Below are positions 42,493 through 57,200 of a stretch of 64,000 nucleotides of DNA, one piece after another (position 1 is the stretch's first letter; the number at the start of each line of letters is the position of its first letter). A model generated the notes under the pieces. It saw nothing but the letters and a program-made list of their open reading frames with translations, was not told the DNA's origin and ran no database searches. The stretch is taken from positions 23,869,283-23,933,282 of the forward strand of contig JAWZYU010000017.1 in the NCBI GenBank assembly GCA_038380435.1, given 5' to 3'. The stretch is from Ryuthela nishihirai (lineage: Eukaryota; Arthropoda; Arachnida; Araneae; Heptathelidae). The translations under genes were made by a program, and so were the position numbers.

Positions 42493-45148
42493 CTATTAGG
42501 GTTCAAAATCTCAAAAAGGTAAAATGCCTTTGAGTTTCATGTTTCGAGCTTTTTGCTTGAACTGTGATTATTGTTTTAATCAATTTGATTAAAATGGTAC
42601 AAATCAAATCCTGCATTACCATGCAAAGTAAATGTAACTAAAAATATAACCTATTGGAAAAATTTTTAAGTGAGATAAAAATTAGCTGTCAGAGTTTTAC
42701 CCATTACTTTTCCAAATCTTGGCTTCATTTGAGCAAGACTTATTTTCTTTACAATTTGACAAAAAAATTTTAAGTTCACACACCCTGAATTATATATAAA
42801 AATCAGGTTGTTATTTATATTTCTTCCAAGATATAAACTGTATATTAAAATAACCTATCTTAATTTACTGAGAATTACAAGTATTATAAATTATACTAAA
42901 AATTACAATACCGTGGAAAAAGATAAATTAAAAACCATCAGGTGCATTTGATAAAACAATCATGATAAACATGTAAATCACTAAATTTGGTGTGCTGCTG
43001 CTGTTTTGAAAGGTGTATTGATCCTATCATGCTTAATTAAATTTAGGCTTTAAAATAATTTACTCAGGAACATATACATTAGGTTTCACAGCAATCAGCA
43101 ATAAGATGCAAATATTTACCAGAAGCAATTGGTGATGGATCACAGTTTTCTGAGATCTTAATCAATAATAAATTGATATTGATTGAATAAAATAATGATA
43201 TAGATGATTATAAAATCATTAATTCTGTCACATATTGTAAAGGAAGTACTCTCTACTAAATATAAAATGGAGGCTTCTGGATGCGATATTAACCTAATAT
43301 ATATTAGATAGGATATAAAAAAAATAAGAGCATCTCCCATTTTAAAATAAAACTTACATTGTTGAAGGGAAAAATAGTATTTTATAATCACTGAAAAACA
43401 ACTTTCTCTTTATAACTTTAGTACTATTTTGTTAACTAAAAGTTGCAATTTTCATTGGACAAAAATTATTCTGTGCAACTAACAATAGTTATTAGCAGCA
43501 TAAATTGGACCAAGGGGAAAAATTTTATAATTAAAAAAAAATGTTCAAAGTTGTCCATATAGCAATTTTATCAGTTAAGCAAAATTATTTGCTTAAGATT
43601 AATTAATGAGTTTAAAGGTATATAAAACAAATATGCTGTCTTGTTCACTTCATAGAACTTTGCTATAATCATACTCAATAAACCGACTACCACAGATCCA
43701 CAGATGATTATTTACTTGAGGAAAATCTGGGCAATATGTTGCTACTAAAATCACAATCGCTTTCAGACTTGGATTTCTACAACTGAACATAAGAAAAAAG
43801 TTAAAAAATGCATTTTTAATAAAAGGCAATTTGTGGGTGAAATAATGTGATTTATATTCAGGTTTATAGAATTCATATCTGGCAGTTATCAAACGTATTT
43901 CATGGTATTAACATTCAGCACAATTACTTTTACTAGAGTGTGCCTATGCACAAAAAAATCATACTAATGCATATCTGTACAGCTGGTGCTTAAATAATTA
44001 ACTTTAACGGGAAAAAATATTGCAGACTAAAGCAACTGTGCACTAAAAGAGAATGACGTAAGGAAAAAAGTTTGTGTAAAGTATATATTTTATACAGTTA
44101 GCAGCTTTTGATAATAAGTGCTAAAAGAATAACTTAAAATTAAGACCAATATTATAATGTCACACTTCTTAGTATTTTTCATATTATTCTCTCTCCAAAA
44201 TGAGGGGCAAAATAAATAAAAAAGGAATGACAACTGCCATTCATATTCAGTGAAAGTAGTATCACTATCACAATCAAAATTAGAAAATAAAATTTAGTAA
44301 AAAAAAATTAGAAAAACATGACTATCACTGACTAACTTGCCTTTTACATGAACAATTCTACAGAATGAAGTTAAAAAAGTACAATAACTTCAGAAATACT
44401 CTTTCCTCTTTATCTAGAGAAAGGATAAATTATATATGGGTAAAATAATATTTATTTATAAATGTTGCTGTAAAAATACATCAAAATTTAGTATAATTTT
44501 AAAAGAGCATTTACATTTAATATAGATGAGATGACACTTGCACACAGTTTATTATGAAAAGAAAAACCATGCAGGCAGAAATGCCAAAAAGGTTTCTGAG
44601 CAGAAATTCACTTGTATAAAAATTGCATCCTACATCCTGATGGACTAATTTCACATCTGATGAATTTCAGCTGCATTAGTTTGTGTATATACAACTTTAC
44701 TTGTTAATCCATCTACACAAAGGTACTGAAATATATGACTAAAATGGATGAGATAAAACTTAATGTATACAATCTACTTAAAAGCAGTGGTAATCCTCAA
44801 TTACAGTAAAATTCAATGTTCTTATTTGCATTTTCAGTCATAAATGAATATCAACATATAAAAATATTCACGAGTGTCATGCAATTTTTAAAACTACAGC
44901 TACTATTCAAATATTCAAAACATTTTCCTACCACAATAACTAGTGGTACTCCATTGCATATCAGACAAAGTCACAAACATATCTAATTTTCACAAAAGAT
45001 ACTATATGTTTAAATATTATACAGGTTACATAAGAACTGTACATGAGGAAACTTGATCATTACCAAGCTTATTTTATGGCTTAAATTTGATTATTAAGCA
45101 TTTTATAATTTTCCTCTTAAGGATTTTATATACAAGTTAGGATCATGT

Positions 45149-45234
45149 TTAATACAGCATCTTGTGTATTTTTAATATTTTCCCCAATCTTTGCTTTGCA
45201 GTTGCAAATCCTTTCTTGGGCTTTTTGTTTCCTA
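45149..45234 (-). CDS. KDM7-type terminal exon ([15 protein letters not shown])
   Basis: It reads [20 protein letters not shown], ends KIHKMLY and stops at TAA (45151-45149). Two acceptors are possible, AG before 45234 or AG before 45231; they differ by one valine codon. Confidence 0.87.
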
Positions 45235-48200
45235 CTAAAATATAAATAAACAATATTTGAAATGTGCAATGTATCATTTCATTATTAAAATCTAGCTAAT
45301 AATCTATAATTGCAAAAACTATGCTTAAGTTGCATTTAAATGAAAATAAATTCTGGTAAGTTTCAATTTTTTTGTTTTATTTATTGTATCAGAATAAACT
45401 TTCTTAATAATTTCTAAATGGATTACCATTAAATTCAGTTTTTTTTAAATAAATATATTTGATAAAAAATACATTTTCAGTAATATGAATCACAACCATA
45501 TTTGTTAATTATCTGTTTGGTGCAATCTTGAGAACATTAGTGACAAAGCATCAACTCTTTTGCTGTAATATTGAAAGGGCATAAATTAGAGTGAACCATA
45601 TGTCCCCATTTTACAGGAATAGTCACTAGATTAAAGACTATGTCCCTGATGAATACATGGAGCGTTCAAAAAGTTCTTGACATGCACCTGCAGAACAAAA
45701 ACCATCGCACTTATCTCAACATAACTTTTACTGTCCTTCAAAGCATTCCCCTCTAGCATCTATGCAAAGTTGCACATGTCTAAGTCAATTCTGAAACACT
45801 TGGTGGCACTCCTGTTGAGGAATACTCCACAACTCTGAATGAATGCATTTTGCAAGGTCTTGCACTCTTTTGAAAAAAGCTTACTAGCAAGTACTTTTTT
45901 GATTTTTAGAAACAACCAAAAATTGATTGGTGCAAGATTGAGTGAGTATGCAGGATGGGGCAGCTATTGTACTTTTTGTTGCTCCAGATAGGCAGACTTG
46001 ATGGGTTTGTGAGCACTTGCATTGTTACAAAGAAGGATAACCCTTGACATGCCTGTTGTTGGATGCTGCTCCTTCATCTTCTTAATCATTTTGGGCAAAA
46101 CAATGCTGAGTAGTATTGGCCATTTATAGTCATCATTTCAGATAAGGTGGCCATGGCTACCACTCCTTGGGAATTGAAAAAAAAAAAAAAAATTGTGAAC
46201 ATCCTTTTCCTTGAAAGTCTTGTCAGAGGATTTGGGGATGTGGTTCATCTTCTACAACCCAAACATAGTTGTTGACTTTTTTAGGAGTTGTATAGTAACA
46301 AAACTACATCTCATCACCTGTGACAATGTCTGTTAACTGGGGTCATAAAGTTCAAACATTGCCAGTATCACCTTGCACAAGTGAACGCTAGCTCTTTTTT
46401 GCTGTTCTATCAATTTGTGGGGTTCTATTTGGCACAGATCTATTGGAACTTTAAATGTTGGTGAATAATTGTTTCCACACTGCCAACTGATAGGCATCTA
46501 AACTTATTACCTTAATGGCAATGTTGTTGGTTTTCCTTAATGAGTTCATGAACAGCAGCAATGGTTCTCTCATTCCCAGCCCTTTGAAGCTCTGCAGTCC
46601 TTCTCTGAATTTGCACATCCATCCTGTAATAGTGCCATATGAACAGGCACAATCCCCATATACTTGTGATAAATCAGCATAATTTTTTTTTTGCATCATC
46701 CTCAAACTCAATTCTTGTGAAACTGTAAAAATCATTCCCTAGGCCCCTTAGCAACAATACACAGATATCTCAGAACAAACTTTATACACTGCCAGTGAAG
46801 AAAGAAATTATGATACAGTCTTTGTTTTTAACAAATAATGATAAGTTTACACAAGCTTTCAAAAAAGTCATAGCTTATTAACTTTGGATAAATGAATGCA
46901 AATCTGCAGACACATGTCAAGAACTTTTCGTATGCTCAATAAATGTTCCCAGAATTTGGGTTTAGATATTTTTTAAATATTAAATTGACTGTACAGCACA
47001 AGCAGATTTTTATTAAAAGAATAGTAGTGGCAACACTATAATAAAAATTCCAGTTGCAAAGCATGACTGAAAAACTGAGGCTATGAACTATTATCATAAT
47101 GATAGTGGTATCCATGCAGACACCAGTAGAGAATGCATTGACACCATTGGATGTCTTATGGTTGCCAATGACTAATTACTATGCACATTGTTAAGTTCTA
47201 TCTCTGTTTTAACAGATTTTAGCATCCTGTAGTTCCCTGCACACTTGATCAATAGGTCCCAAATTTGTAGTAAAGGTTCTCCCTATGTAACCCTGTGTTG
47301 GATTAAAAAATTGAATCTCAGATTGTAATGGGACAGGGTTTAGAAAAAGGCTTTGAGAATGTGGGATATCTGGCATCACTATGCTGTGAATTTCTCAACT
47401 TGTGAATGAAGAAATAGTGAACTGCTGCAGAATTTCCCTTTCCATCCAATTGAATTATTTTAAATGAATTTAATATGGACAGTCGAGAAATCACTTATAA
47501 AAGTGGGCACTGTGAAGCCTTTGCTACATGAGAACAAACATGTCTCTTGTGAAATCTTCAGTGCAAAACTTGCCAAAAATGAAAATATTTCACAGAAAAT
47601 AGATTTTTATGAAAAAAATTACAATAAACAGTGATTTTGTTAATTAACCTATGTTATTTAAGTTTTATTTTGTGTTACTAGACATTAAAGTTATTATTAT
47701 GTATATTATAAATATTCAAAAAAGAAAATATTCAAGTAAAATGTGCACATACAATGCCCCCCCCCCCCCCCCCCCCCCACACACACACACAAGAGGACTG
47801 ATTTCCATGCCAAGGAAGTCCTTTATGTTTTTGCATCCTTGACCTCATGCATTTATCAATGATACAAGATCTTTTTTTTTTATAAAAGAAAATGAAAAAG
47901 TAATAAAATAATAATAATAGAAAAATGAACATATAACTAAATGCGATTTTAAATATCCACAGCAACAAATTGTAAGCTGTCATTCAATGTAGCATAACTC
48001 AAAAATTTATAATAAATATATTTTAATTATATATAAATAATAATTAATTATATAAACAATCGACTGAAAGATCGATGATTTACAGATATAAAGTGAATCT
48101 ACAGAAATGGAAACTAAGGTTTAATTATAAAAAGATATAAATATTAATTTTAGGAAGGGAGTATATCCAATATTATGTGGAAAGGAGGTATTTGGACTTG

Positions 48201-51200
48201 AATCATCCATGTAAATAACTACATGCAGCCTGCTCTCCCCACTCTTGCATGTGTGAGGCAGAATGTATCTTGCATGTGTCTTGCATGCGACTTCCTCTCC
48301 CATGCACTACAGCCAATCTTGAAGAAGGTTTGGCTTTTTTTTAAGTTATAGTTTCGATTTGAAGTATGGGAAAGATGCAAAGAATGCTGGGGTAGATGAT
48401 ATGATAAAAATAATTCCAGGAATAGGGAAATAGGTTTAAGGCAAAAAAGACCATAAAACAGGGAAAAGAAACTGATATTTCATAATTGCTTCCAGAATCT
48501 TCTATTTTTAGCCCTTCCAGTGTCAGTTGACAGAATCTGCAATGAGAGAATTAAGGATATATGTTCCATTAAAAAAAAAAATCAAAATTGCCATTTTAAT
48601 TTTTTTTTTATTTTTGTTAGTTTTGTTAATGTTACTCTTTGCTGAAGATCTTCCCCCTGATTTAAGCTCACAAGTGATTTTTTTAAACTATTATCAACAA
48701 ATTTTTCTTTAAAGTTTTGAAAATCTGAAAAATTAATGAAAAAACTGACATTTTTAAAAATGGACGATTTTGGAAGTAATTATGAAGTATGTACCTCAGT
48801 TATTTTTTTTGCTTCACACCATTTTCTGCATTAAACCTATTTTAATATTCCTAGAATTATTTTTATCATTTATCCCAACATTCTATGTGCCTTTCTCACT
48901 CTTCAAATCGAAAGTATAAGTAAAACGTTTTTGTAGCCAGAGGAAGACCAGAGCTCATTATTGTGAAGACTGCCTGCAGAGTAAACAATGTTGCAGCAGT
49001 GCAGTTGCACGACCTAGTTAATTGTTGGGACGTGTGGAGTCAAGTGCTACATAGTGACTAGTTTACAGCGAGCATTGTTGGATCATAAATTGGAATGTAA
49101 CCATGCATTCAGTTAGTATTATCCAGTAATCTTTGCTTTGTTTTCATTTCTGTAGATTTATTTTATTTCTGTAAATTGAATATCTTTTGGTTGGCTGATC
49201 TATTGATAGATTATTATAGATCTTTCGGAGTTATGCTACATCAGATGGCTGACTTACAAGTTGTTGTGGATGTTTTAACATCGCATTACGTTATATGTTA
49301 ATTTTTCTTTTATTATTTCTTCATTTTCAATAAAAATTGATCTTGTATCATTTTCTGAAAATGAATGAGGTCTTGAATACGAAAGCAAAAAGTACTTCCT
49401 TTGGCATGGAAATCAGTCCTTTTGTGGGAGGACAATTTTGACAAGTAAAAAATTTTGACAAGAAAATATATATATATCTTAATTTTCAAGTAATCTTTAT
49501 TAAATTATAACAACTATTGTTATTTATTAGCAACAATTGTTAGAAACAATTTATTTATGAGCAACAATTGAATAGAAAATGCATTTCTTTAATTAAAAAA
49601 ATTTATTGATACACATCAAATTGCAGTACATAATAAATACAAACTACATTTTCAAACACTGGCAGAAAGTGTTATGTTCTTGACACTTTTTTGCTGATTA
49701 ATTCAAAGAATGCTATAGTGCTTATTTGGCATTCTAAGAGTTAAACATAAGATTGTGCAAAATTGTAAGTTTTTTTTGGGTTTGCTCATTATATATATAT
49801 ATCTTGAACATAATTTAAAATACCTTTAAAATATATATAATGCTGCATACCTTTCATAAGTGCCTCTGAAGAAAACTGTCGTTTAATTCCCCAGTTAACA
49901 GATGTTGAGGGTCCTGGATGTTGATCATTGTAAGACTCTTTGCTCTTTGTATTCACAGGTTTCTTTTTTAAATACTGTCTCTTAGGAGGCTACAAATATT
50001 GTTTTTCATTTATAATGATAATGAATACCATTAAATTTTCTTACATCATTAAATTACATATATTACGTTAAAAAAAATGTTTGATCACAAAATGTTTTTG
50101 GTGCTGAACAATGTTTAGCTTAGACAGCCATAATGAAACATTATTAAAGAATAATTAGTATTAGTTATACAAGATATTTCATCTTCAGAATTAGTAAAGA
50201 AAAGTGCTCTCTTCTTACAGCGCACTTATGGAAGAGGGTATATTATTATTTCAAATCCTGCAGTCCAATGCAAATAGCATTATATTGCAGGTACTGATGC
50301 AATTGACTAGCAGCTTTTCTTCTTGTCATTAGTTCAAAGTTAGAAGCTGGATACTATTATATATATTTAACCAGTTAGTTTTAGTAACAGAAAGTGTTTT
50401 CTGACAATGCACTTCATAATTAGGGCTTACATGAAACATGATAGCATAACAAACAAGAACAGACCAAGCAAAAGGTAGTAGCAATCAACCAAAAATTCCA
50501 TACTACTATGCTTTCATCCCAGCATCAAACTGAACAATTTTTCATTCTGATTTGTGCTCCATTCCTTAAATGTTATTCTAATATTCATTATGGATTTTAT
50601 GGGATGGGGTGGATTTTGATCTGATCCAAAACTTTCCCTGTTCGACAGAGTATATTTATTTGGTATAATAAAACAATCCAGCATACAATTCAGCTGAAGA
50701 AGCAAAATACAAATGATGAAGAGAATATTCAGTCCAATAATTGCTAGGATCTTATTTAGATATGAGTACCATGATGATGCCACTTCTTAACCCTTTGAAA
50801 TAGGTTTAGTACTACATCTCAAGGACTGGAGGGTTAGGGGTATACAGGGACATATGAAGCCTTATATCTCACCTCTGAAATATAAATATTGAAGATATAT
50901 AGAAGATAGTATGTTAAAACAAAGCATGCTTACATAAAACAGGGCAACACTAGCACAACAAACAAACAAAAATAGCAGACCCAAGCAGAAGTCAGTAAGT
51001 GAAAATGTAGTGACTAGAATGTATATGGCAAATTATATAACCATAAATGATAGTTATGAATGTTTAATATTGTTTATTTTTAACAATAAATTTAAGTATA
51101 TAAATTTTTCTTCCAGTCACTGGTAGTGGAAGTAATCACATCAAATATGAATGAAATAACAAAATCATACTAAATTGTTTGCCAGTACAGGCATTATACA

Positions 51201-54200
51201 GACTGCTATTTGCTACAAAATACTGTAGAAGGGTTCAAACCTGCTACTGGAGTACCAGAATTCCTGTCAGTTACACATAACACTACAATCAGTCTCCTAC
51301 TTCATCGTTTAAGGACATTAGAAATTATGGAATATCGCAAAGGACTGAAACACTCTGGTTTCTACAAACTGGCAATGCCATTGGGATGAAAGCTGACAGT
51401 TTGTGATGCTATCAGTATATATATCATCAAAATGTTATGAAATAAGTATTTAATTTTTTACTCTATTTATTAAAAGAAAAACTAGTTTCTTTTGACTGAT
51501 TTTACTCTAAGTAAATCAATCACAAAAATTAATTTTAAATTTTTAAATAGATACACTAATAAAAATGGTAAATCTATATAATAAAAGATGTCTGTCTGTG
51601 GCAGCCATAACTCATTGGAAAGTCAATGTACACGCTCCAAATTTTCAGAGAATGTCTCTGATTGTGATCCGGATTGGAGAGCCAAATTTAAAATCTAAAG
51701 TCCAAAAGGGGGGCTTGCTAGAAGCAAAAATATTTACCATGTTATTTCTACGGGAAACAAGAATCGCTTGCTGCCACTTACTGCTCCCTAACTGTGAAAG
51801 TAAAGAGTTAAAATAGCATTTAAATCTGCTGCCATTGCCAGATTCCCCATGCTTCCAAAGGCATTATTTAGGCATTACATTGCAGCTAGGGACCGATATT
51901 TTACTGCAAAACGGGATTAAGCAGGGGGAACCTGCCTACAAAATTTGGGACCTTTCAGTGAGTACATCAAGAATAACAGAATGTCAAAATCTGACGAAAT
52001 AATATCTCGATCATTTGCCATGGGATCTGAGAGAGCGCGCCAGGTAAGTGATGATCTTTGCAACACCTGGAAATTCTTCATGTTCAGACTGTGATAAAAT
52101 GTTGGTGGGAGGGGGATGCTCACAAACTAACCATTAGTGCAGAAAACAACAGAATATGCAGATTAAAAGTGAGACACGAGTTGTCACAATTTGTGTAGAA
52201 ATGAAGCCACGAGCCAAGTGGGAACCTGATTTTTAAGCCAATCATTGGGGCACATGGGAGATGCTGTGCAGGAAATTTAGACTGTGCAGACGAATATCAT
52301 GGGAGCAGCAAATTCTGTGGTAATGGAAATAAAGATCTCGATAGTTATGCAGAAACTAGGATATGTGCTATGATAGAGCTCACTGACGTCAACAACATTC
52401 CAAGTGTCAACATTGGGCAAATTTCTTCCTGTTGAAAATCTGTGTTAAAGTGTTGTGAGTGTGTGGGGTACTTAAAAAATTTACCTTTAGTGCGGTGAAA
52501 ATAAGAATATACAGATTAAAAGTTACACCCAGGCAGTGCCAGATATGTTCAGCTAGTACAATATATAGATTTCCAACTTAATCTTAAAATATTTCTTTAA
52601 AAGCAATCTTTCCTAGTAATTTAAATAGTGTTCTATATTTTCTCCAACTTCTCATAAAATAATACTGTTATAAAATGACTTCATTTTTTTTTACTGCCAC
52701 TAAAGATATTCTTCACTTCAGGTTCCAAACTGTTAATTTTTTCAATCCTTTTTAAACTTTTCTAAGAGAAATGAAACAGGGTAGTTAGCACATCTGCTGT
52801 CATGTCCATAGTCTCAGTTATGATTTCTAATTAGTGTGGATTTTTTAAAATCATTTATGTCAAATTATTTTGTGTTGCACTGGAAACTGAAGTCACCAGA
52901 ACTTAAGTAGTTTATCTCTCGTATACTATTTGATAAACAGCAATCTTTAGTGAACTGAATGAACGAAAATTTTTCCCCATGAAAAACTTTACAACTGAAA
53001 ACTCCTAACATAAATGAGGGGTTATTACAAAGGGATATTAATGCATACACTGAAGTGCTATTGAATTAGGAATAGCAACCTAGTAACGTGTTGGGCCACC
53101 CTCTGGCCCTGATAACGGCTGCCAGACAATGAGGCAAGGACTCCACAAGCTTGTGTAAATGTTCCACAGGTATGGTGACCCATGCATCCTCCAGAGCTGT
53201 CCACAATTCTCTCTAGGTCATTGCTGATGGGACATGGGCTCGAACACTCTGCTCCACGGTATCCCAAAGATTTTTGATGGGATTTAAATCTGGGCTTCTA
53301 GGTGGCCAATTCATTATTTCAAAATCAGCAGAATGCTCCTGCAACCATGCAGTAACCAACCTGGACCTGTGAGATGAAGCTGGTAGACACCATCTCCATT
53401 GTGATGCATGATGTCCATAAATGGGTGTAAATGGTCAGCAATGAATTCTACGTAATGGGATGCATTGAGAGTCATCGGTACACAAACATCCAACTAGGTC
53501 CCACAGACATCCAACTGAAGACACTCCAGGCCATCACTAGCTTGTACTGTTCCACTCTGACATACAGGATCCATACCCTCAGTCTCCCATCAGCTTGATG
53601 AAGTTTAAATTGGGATTCTTCACTCCAGACTATCTGTTGCCAATTTTCGATGGTTCAGTTTCGATGTTTTTTAGCCCAGGCAAGGTGTTGAGCCTGGTGT
53701 CATGCCATTAGAAATGGGACTCTTGTAGGTCGGCAGCTCCCAATGCCAAGATGAAGTGTGCACCGACTTCCTGGCTGGAACCCGCATTCAGATGGAAGGA
53801 GATTTCAGATAATGTCTGGCCCCTATCGGTCCATATGACTCGGGTCAGATGGCAAAGCCCACAGTCATTCAAGACTGGTTGCCCTTTGCAGTTTGTCTGG
53901 GTGCTTGCTTTTTTGCCAGAATTTTCATATTCCCGGAACACTCTGGAAACTGTCATACGAGAATATCCAAAAGTTTGTTGACAATTTCTGAGATCGAGTG
54001 TCCCATCTGTCGGGCATGTACAATCTGCCCTCTGTCAAATGCATCTAAATCCCACACCTTTCCCATTATGCTTCTCATGATGAATGCTTAGGGAAGCCAA
54101 AGCTGACAGCTAAATATGACCAGAGTTCCAGCCATGCATGTGCAAAAATGCGAGACTTATGGTACTGAATTTGGATAACATCTCCTATCCCTAATTCAAT

Positions 54201-57200
54201 GATACTTCAGTGTATAAGAATGGTATAATACATTTTAATACACCTAATCCATAACATGGCCTTCCTGTGGCAGAGCAGTATTAGCATGCTGTACTACTGA
54301 TCAAAGGGATCTAAGTTCGAGCCCTGTATAAGGAATGGATGTTTGTGTTCTTTCTGCTGAGTTCTTGCCTTTCTCAGATTTTCTCTATAGCATATAAAGT
54401 GGCATGCAGCTGCTTGAGAGGATATTTTATTAATTTTTTAAATCTGTATCTGAATAAAATATTATATATTTAGTTACTTAATTGCTGAATAGTTATTTAT
54501 CCAGATTATTGCACTTGCTATTTGGTATCAGTAGCAAAATGAAAAAGGAATAAACCCACTATGCAAATAAATCAGTAAAATTTAAAAATTCTAGATACAC
54601 ATTCAAAAATTGCAACATTTTTAAGGTGGTTAAAAAAGCAGAGGTAGACGTTTTCAGATGAAGTATGCAAATGATGAACTAAAAAGATAAAAAAAAGTTT
54701 AATAAAAACAAAATCTGTCACGAAAATTATTTAAATTTTTACAATTATTTTTACTTCCAGAAATAAAAAAACTGGGTGAAATATGTTTTCACAAAACAAT
54801 TAAGACAATCATATACTCAGCATAACTAAATTAATAACTGTATGCTGTGTGCTAACTTAATATATATATAATTACAAACACAATTTCAGACAGGCAACAA
54901 TAAAGCCATTAAAATTTACCTACAGATACTTAAAATAAAACAAGGAATTCCACTGAATAGCAGTGTGACATAAATCTATTCTAATACTTTCTTCATACAT
55001 AAAACTCCCAATTCAATTAGTCAAATTTTTAATATCTTGTGTTAATTCAATACAAATTTAAGTCCAATTCATGTTACAGTTTTAGGAAAGACCATTGATT
55101 AAAAGATGATGGCCAATGCCTACATAAGAAAATTTTACACTAAACAGTAAGTTTTGATCTCTTAGTTATAACATTCTCATGCAACTGTAATTGTTGTTCT
55201 ATTAATTAATCATTAGTTGTAGCAATTTTAACATCGCATCTGTAATACACTTATTCCAATATATCACACAAAATTGTATATGTTGTGCTGTGTAACTTCT
55301 AAGACAGAAAAGAATACTCACAGGCATATTGGCTAACTTAGCAGCAGCTGCTGCTAGTCCACATTCAATAGCTTCTTTTCTGACACCTTCTCTGACTGGA
55401 CGTTCTGGTTTAGGGCAATTTGGAACTAATTTAGCTAAAAAACAGAAAAGAATGGTTTTAAAATATATTAACATATTGACATAAAATAAAAACTAATTAG
55501 TATTAGCCACAGCTGCATTGGAAGGGGAAAGGTGGAGGCAGATACAGATTAGGAACAAGCCAGAGGCTCTCAGAAAGAGTTACATTTAATCAGAATTTGA
55601 CCATTGCTGAGAGGATTCTAAAATGGATTTCTCTTTTAAGCTTTAATATCAATTTGAACATATGGATCACATATTGCCCCAGGAATGTTTCATTTCAATT
55701 TATCCCATATTTCTTCTTAACATTTGTATTTTTGTACTAATTTAATTAATAATTTAGCTCATTCAAGTCTTTCTGTTATTTCCCAGCTATTAAGTATAAA
55801 ATTTTTACTGTTTTTGAATGTCTACTTTAACCAAATGCAAAGTTGAGAGAATAATTAGATTTTACATAGAGCTGTCCTTTGGCTAAATAGTTAGCATGCT
55901 GTGCCACTGATCAAAGGGACTCGGGGTTGAGCCTGGTAAGGCATGGATGTTTGCGTTGTCTTCCTGCTGAGGTTCAGCCTTCCTCACAGACCTCCTTTAT
56001 GGTGTATAAACTGACAAACTCCTGTCATACCTCTGTAGCAAGCAGTTGCTTGAAGGGGTATTTTATTTTTAAATTACAGTTCAATTAATAGAAATTTATT
56101 TTGAAGAGCCAAATTGTAATTTTTTAAGAATCTGAGTTGAAACCTTATATATTTGCAGCTTAATTACTTAACAGCTTATTAAATTTCATTTTTTGCAATT
56201 TGGAATGCTAGTACAATATTCTGCTGATGAAAGAAAATTAAACATTGTGGTAGCTTTGGATAGAAAACAATACAGTGTCATGGAATTGATTTCCAACCTT
56301 TTGAGAAAAAAAAAATGCGTCAAAACCATTTTGATTCCAACATGTTAATAATTTAAGAAAAATGAAAAAAAGTTTTTCAAATTTTACATATTTTAAAACA
56401 AGCCTAAATAATTTAACTTACTTCCCCTTCCCCCCCAAATTTTTGTCTTTTTATTATTAACAAGTAAATACTTTTTTTTTTTTGTTAAATAATGTGATAT
56501 TTTCCCTTCATTAGTTACTTCAGGATGAACTTGCCACCACAGTGAGACCAGTTTCAGAAACTTGGCATTTTAAGGATTTATAATCAATAAGTAGGCATCA
56601 GCCACTATCCAATAACAGATCAATCAATATAGCACAAAAGTTAGCATTACCAATACAGAGGGAATAGAAACAAATGTTATTGAGCTCCTTTCTCTGGTTT
56701 TTTTTTTTTGAGAAAGAGCTTAGATTGACAGCAGTGGCATCTTGTCATGCAAGGAAAGCAATGCTTGCCATAGCCATTGCCAGGTTAATGACATTCTTAC
56801 ATTTTTGATATTAATGAAAGTTAACTTAAAGCTAATAATTAATAACTAACAATCGATACATAAATATGATTATTTAATTAATAATTGTTTTACCTCCAAG
56901 CTGCACAAAAGTGCAGCTTGGACGTAAAACAATTCAAATACACAATTTCATAAATTCAAACTACTGGGAATATTTTGTAAAATATTTCTCATTATGCGAA
57001 AACATTTAGAAGACATAGTAAAAAATTTAACATGAGACTAGTAATCAAACTTTTTAAACACAACAGTAAATGACAAAGGGCAGAGGTAAGAATAGAAACA
57101 GTACTACTACAATCCTGAAATCAAACTAAAGAGAGAAACTTTGATCAGCCACTCAAAAGATCAGTGCAGTAACCTACGGTCAACTTGTCATAACTAGAGT

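Larger units (their letters stand above)
39641..45148. other. Intergenic DNA downstream of the KDM7-type gene, possibly including its 3' UTR
   Basis: Mostly AT-rich with no recognised transposase. Weak tRNA-like relics are listed separately, as is one SINE-2. On the minus strand an AATAAA lies at 44548-44553, about 600 nt past the stop codon, a candidate poly(A) signal only. Confidence 0.45.
45235..49850. other. Last intron of the KDM7-type gene
   Basis: A 4.6-kb intron with a GT donor at 49850-49849. It carries a mariner relic and a 1.6-kb fold-back element. The stretches 46938-47756 and 49425-49850 hold nothing recognised. Confidence 0.75.

Noticed and set aside
31924..45148. A single 13-kb 3' UTR of the demethylase ending at the AATAAA near 31946
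   Set aside because: It would have to include a decayed Tc1 element and several SINEs; a nearer AATAAA exists at 44548-44553, and nothing else supports the longer form.
50514..50783. 89-codon minus-strand frame with hydrophobic stretches, considered as an extra demethylase exon
   Set aside because: Neighbouring exons already join in phase without it, and it matches nothing in the family.
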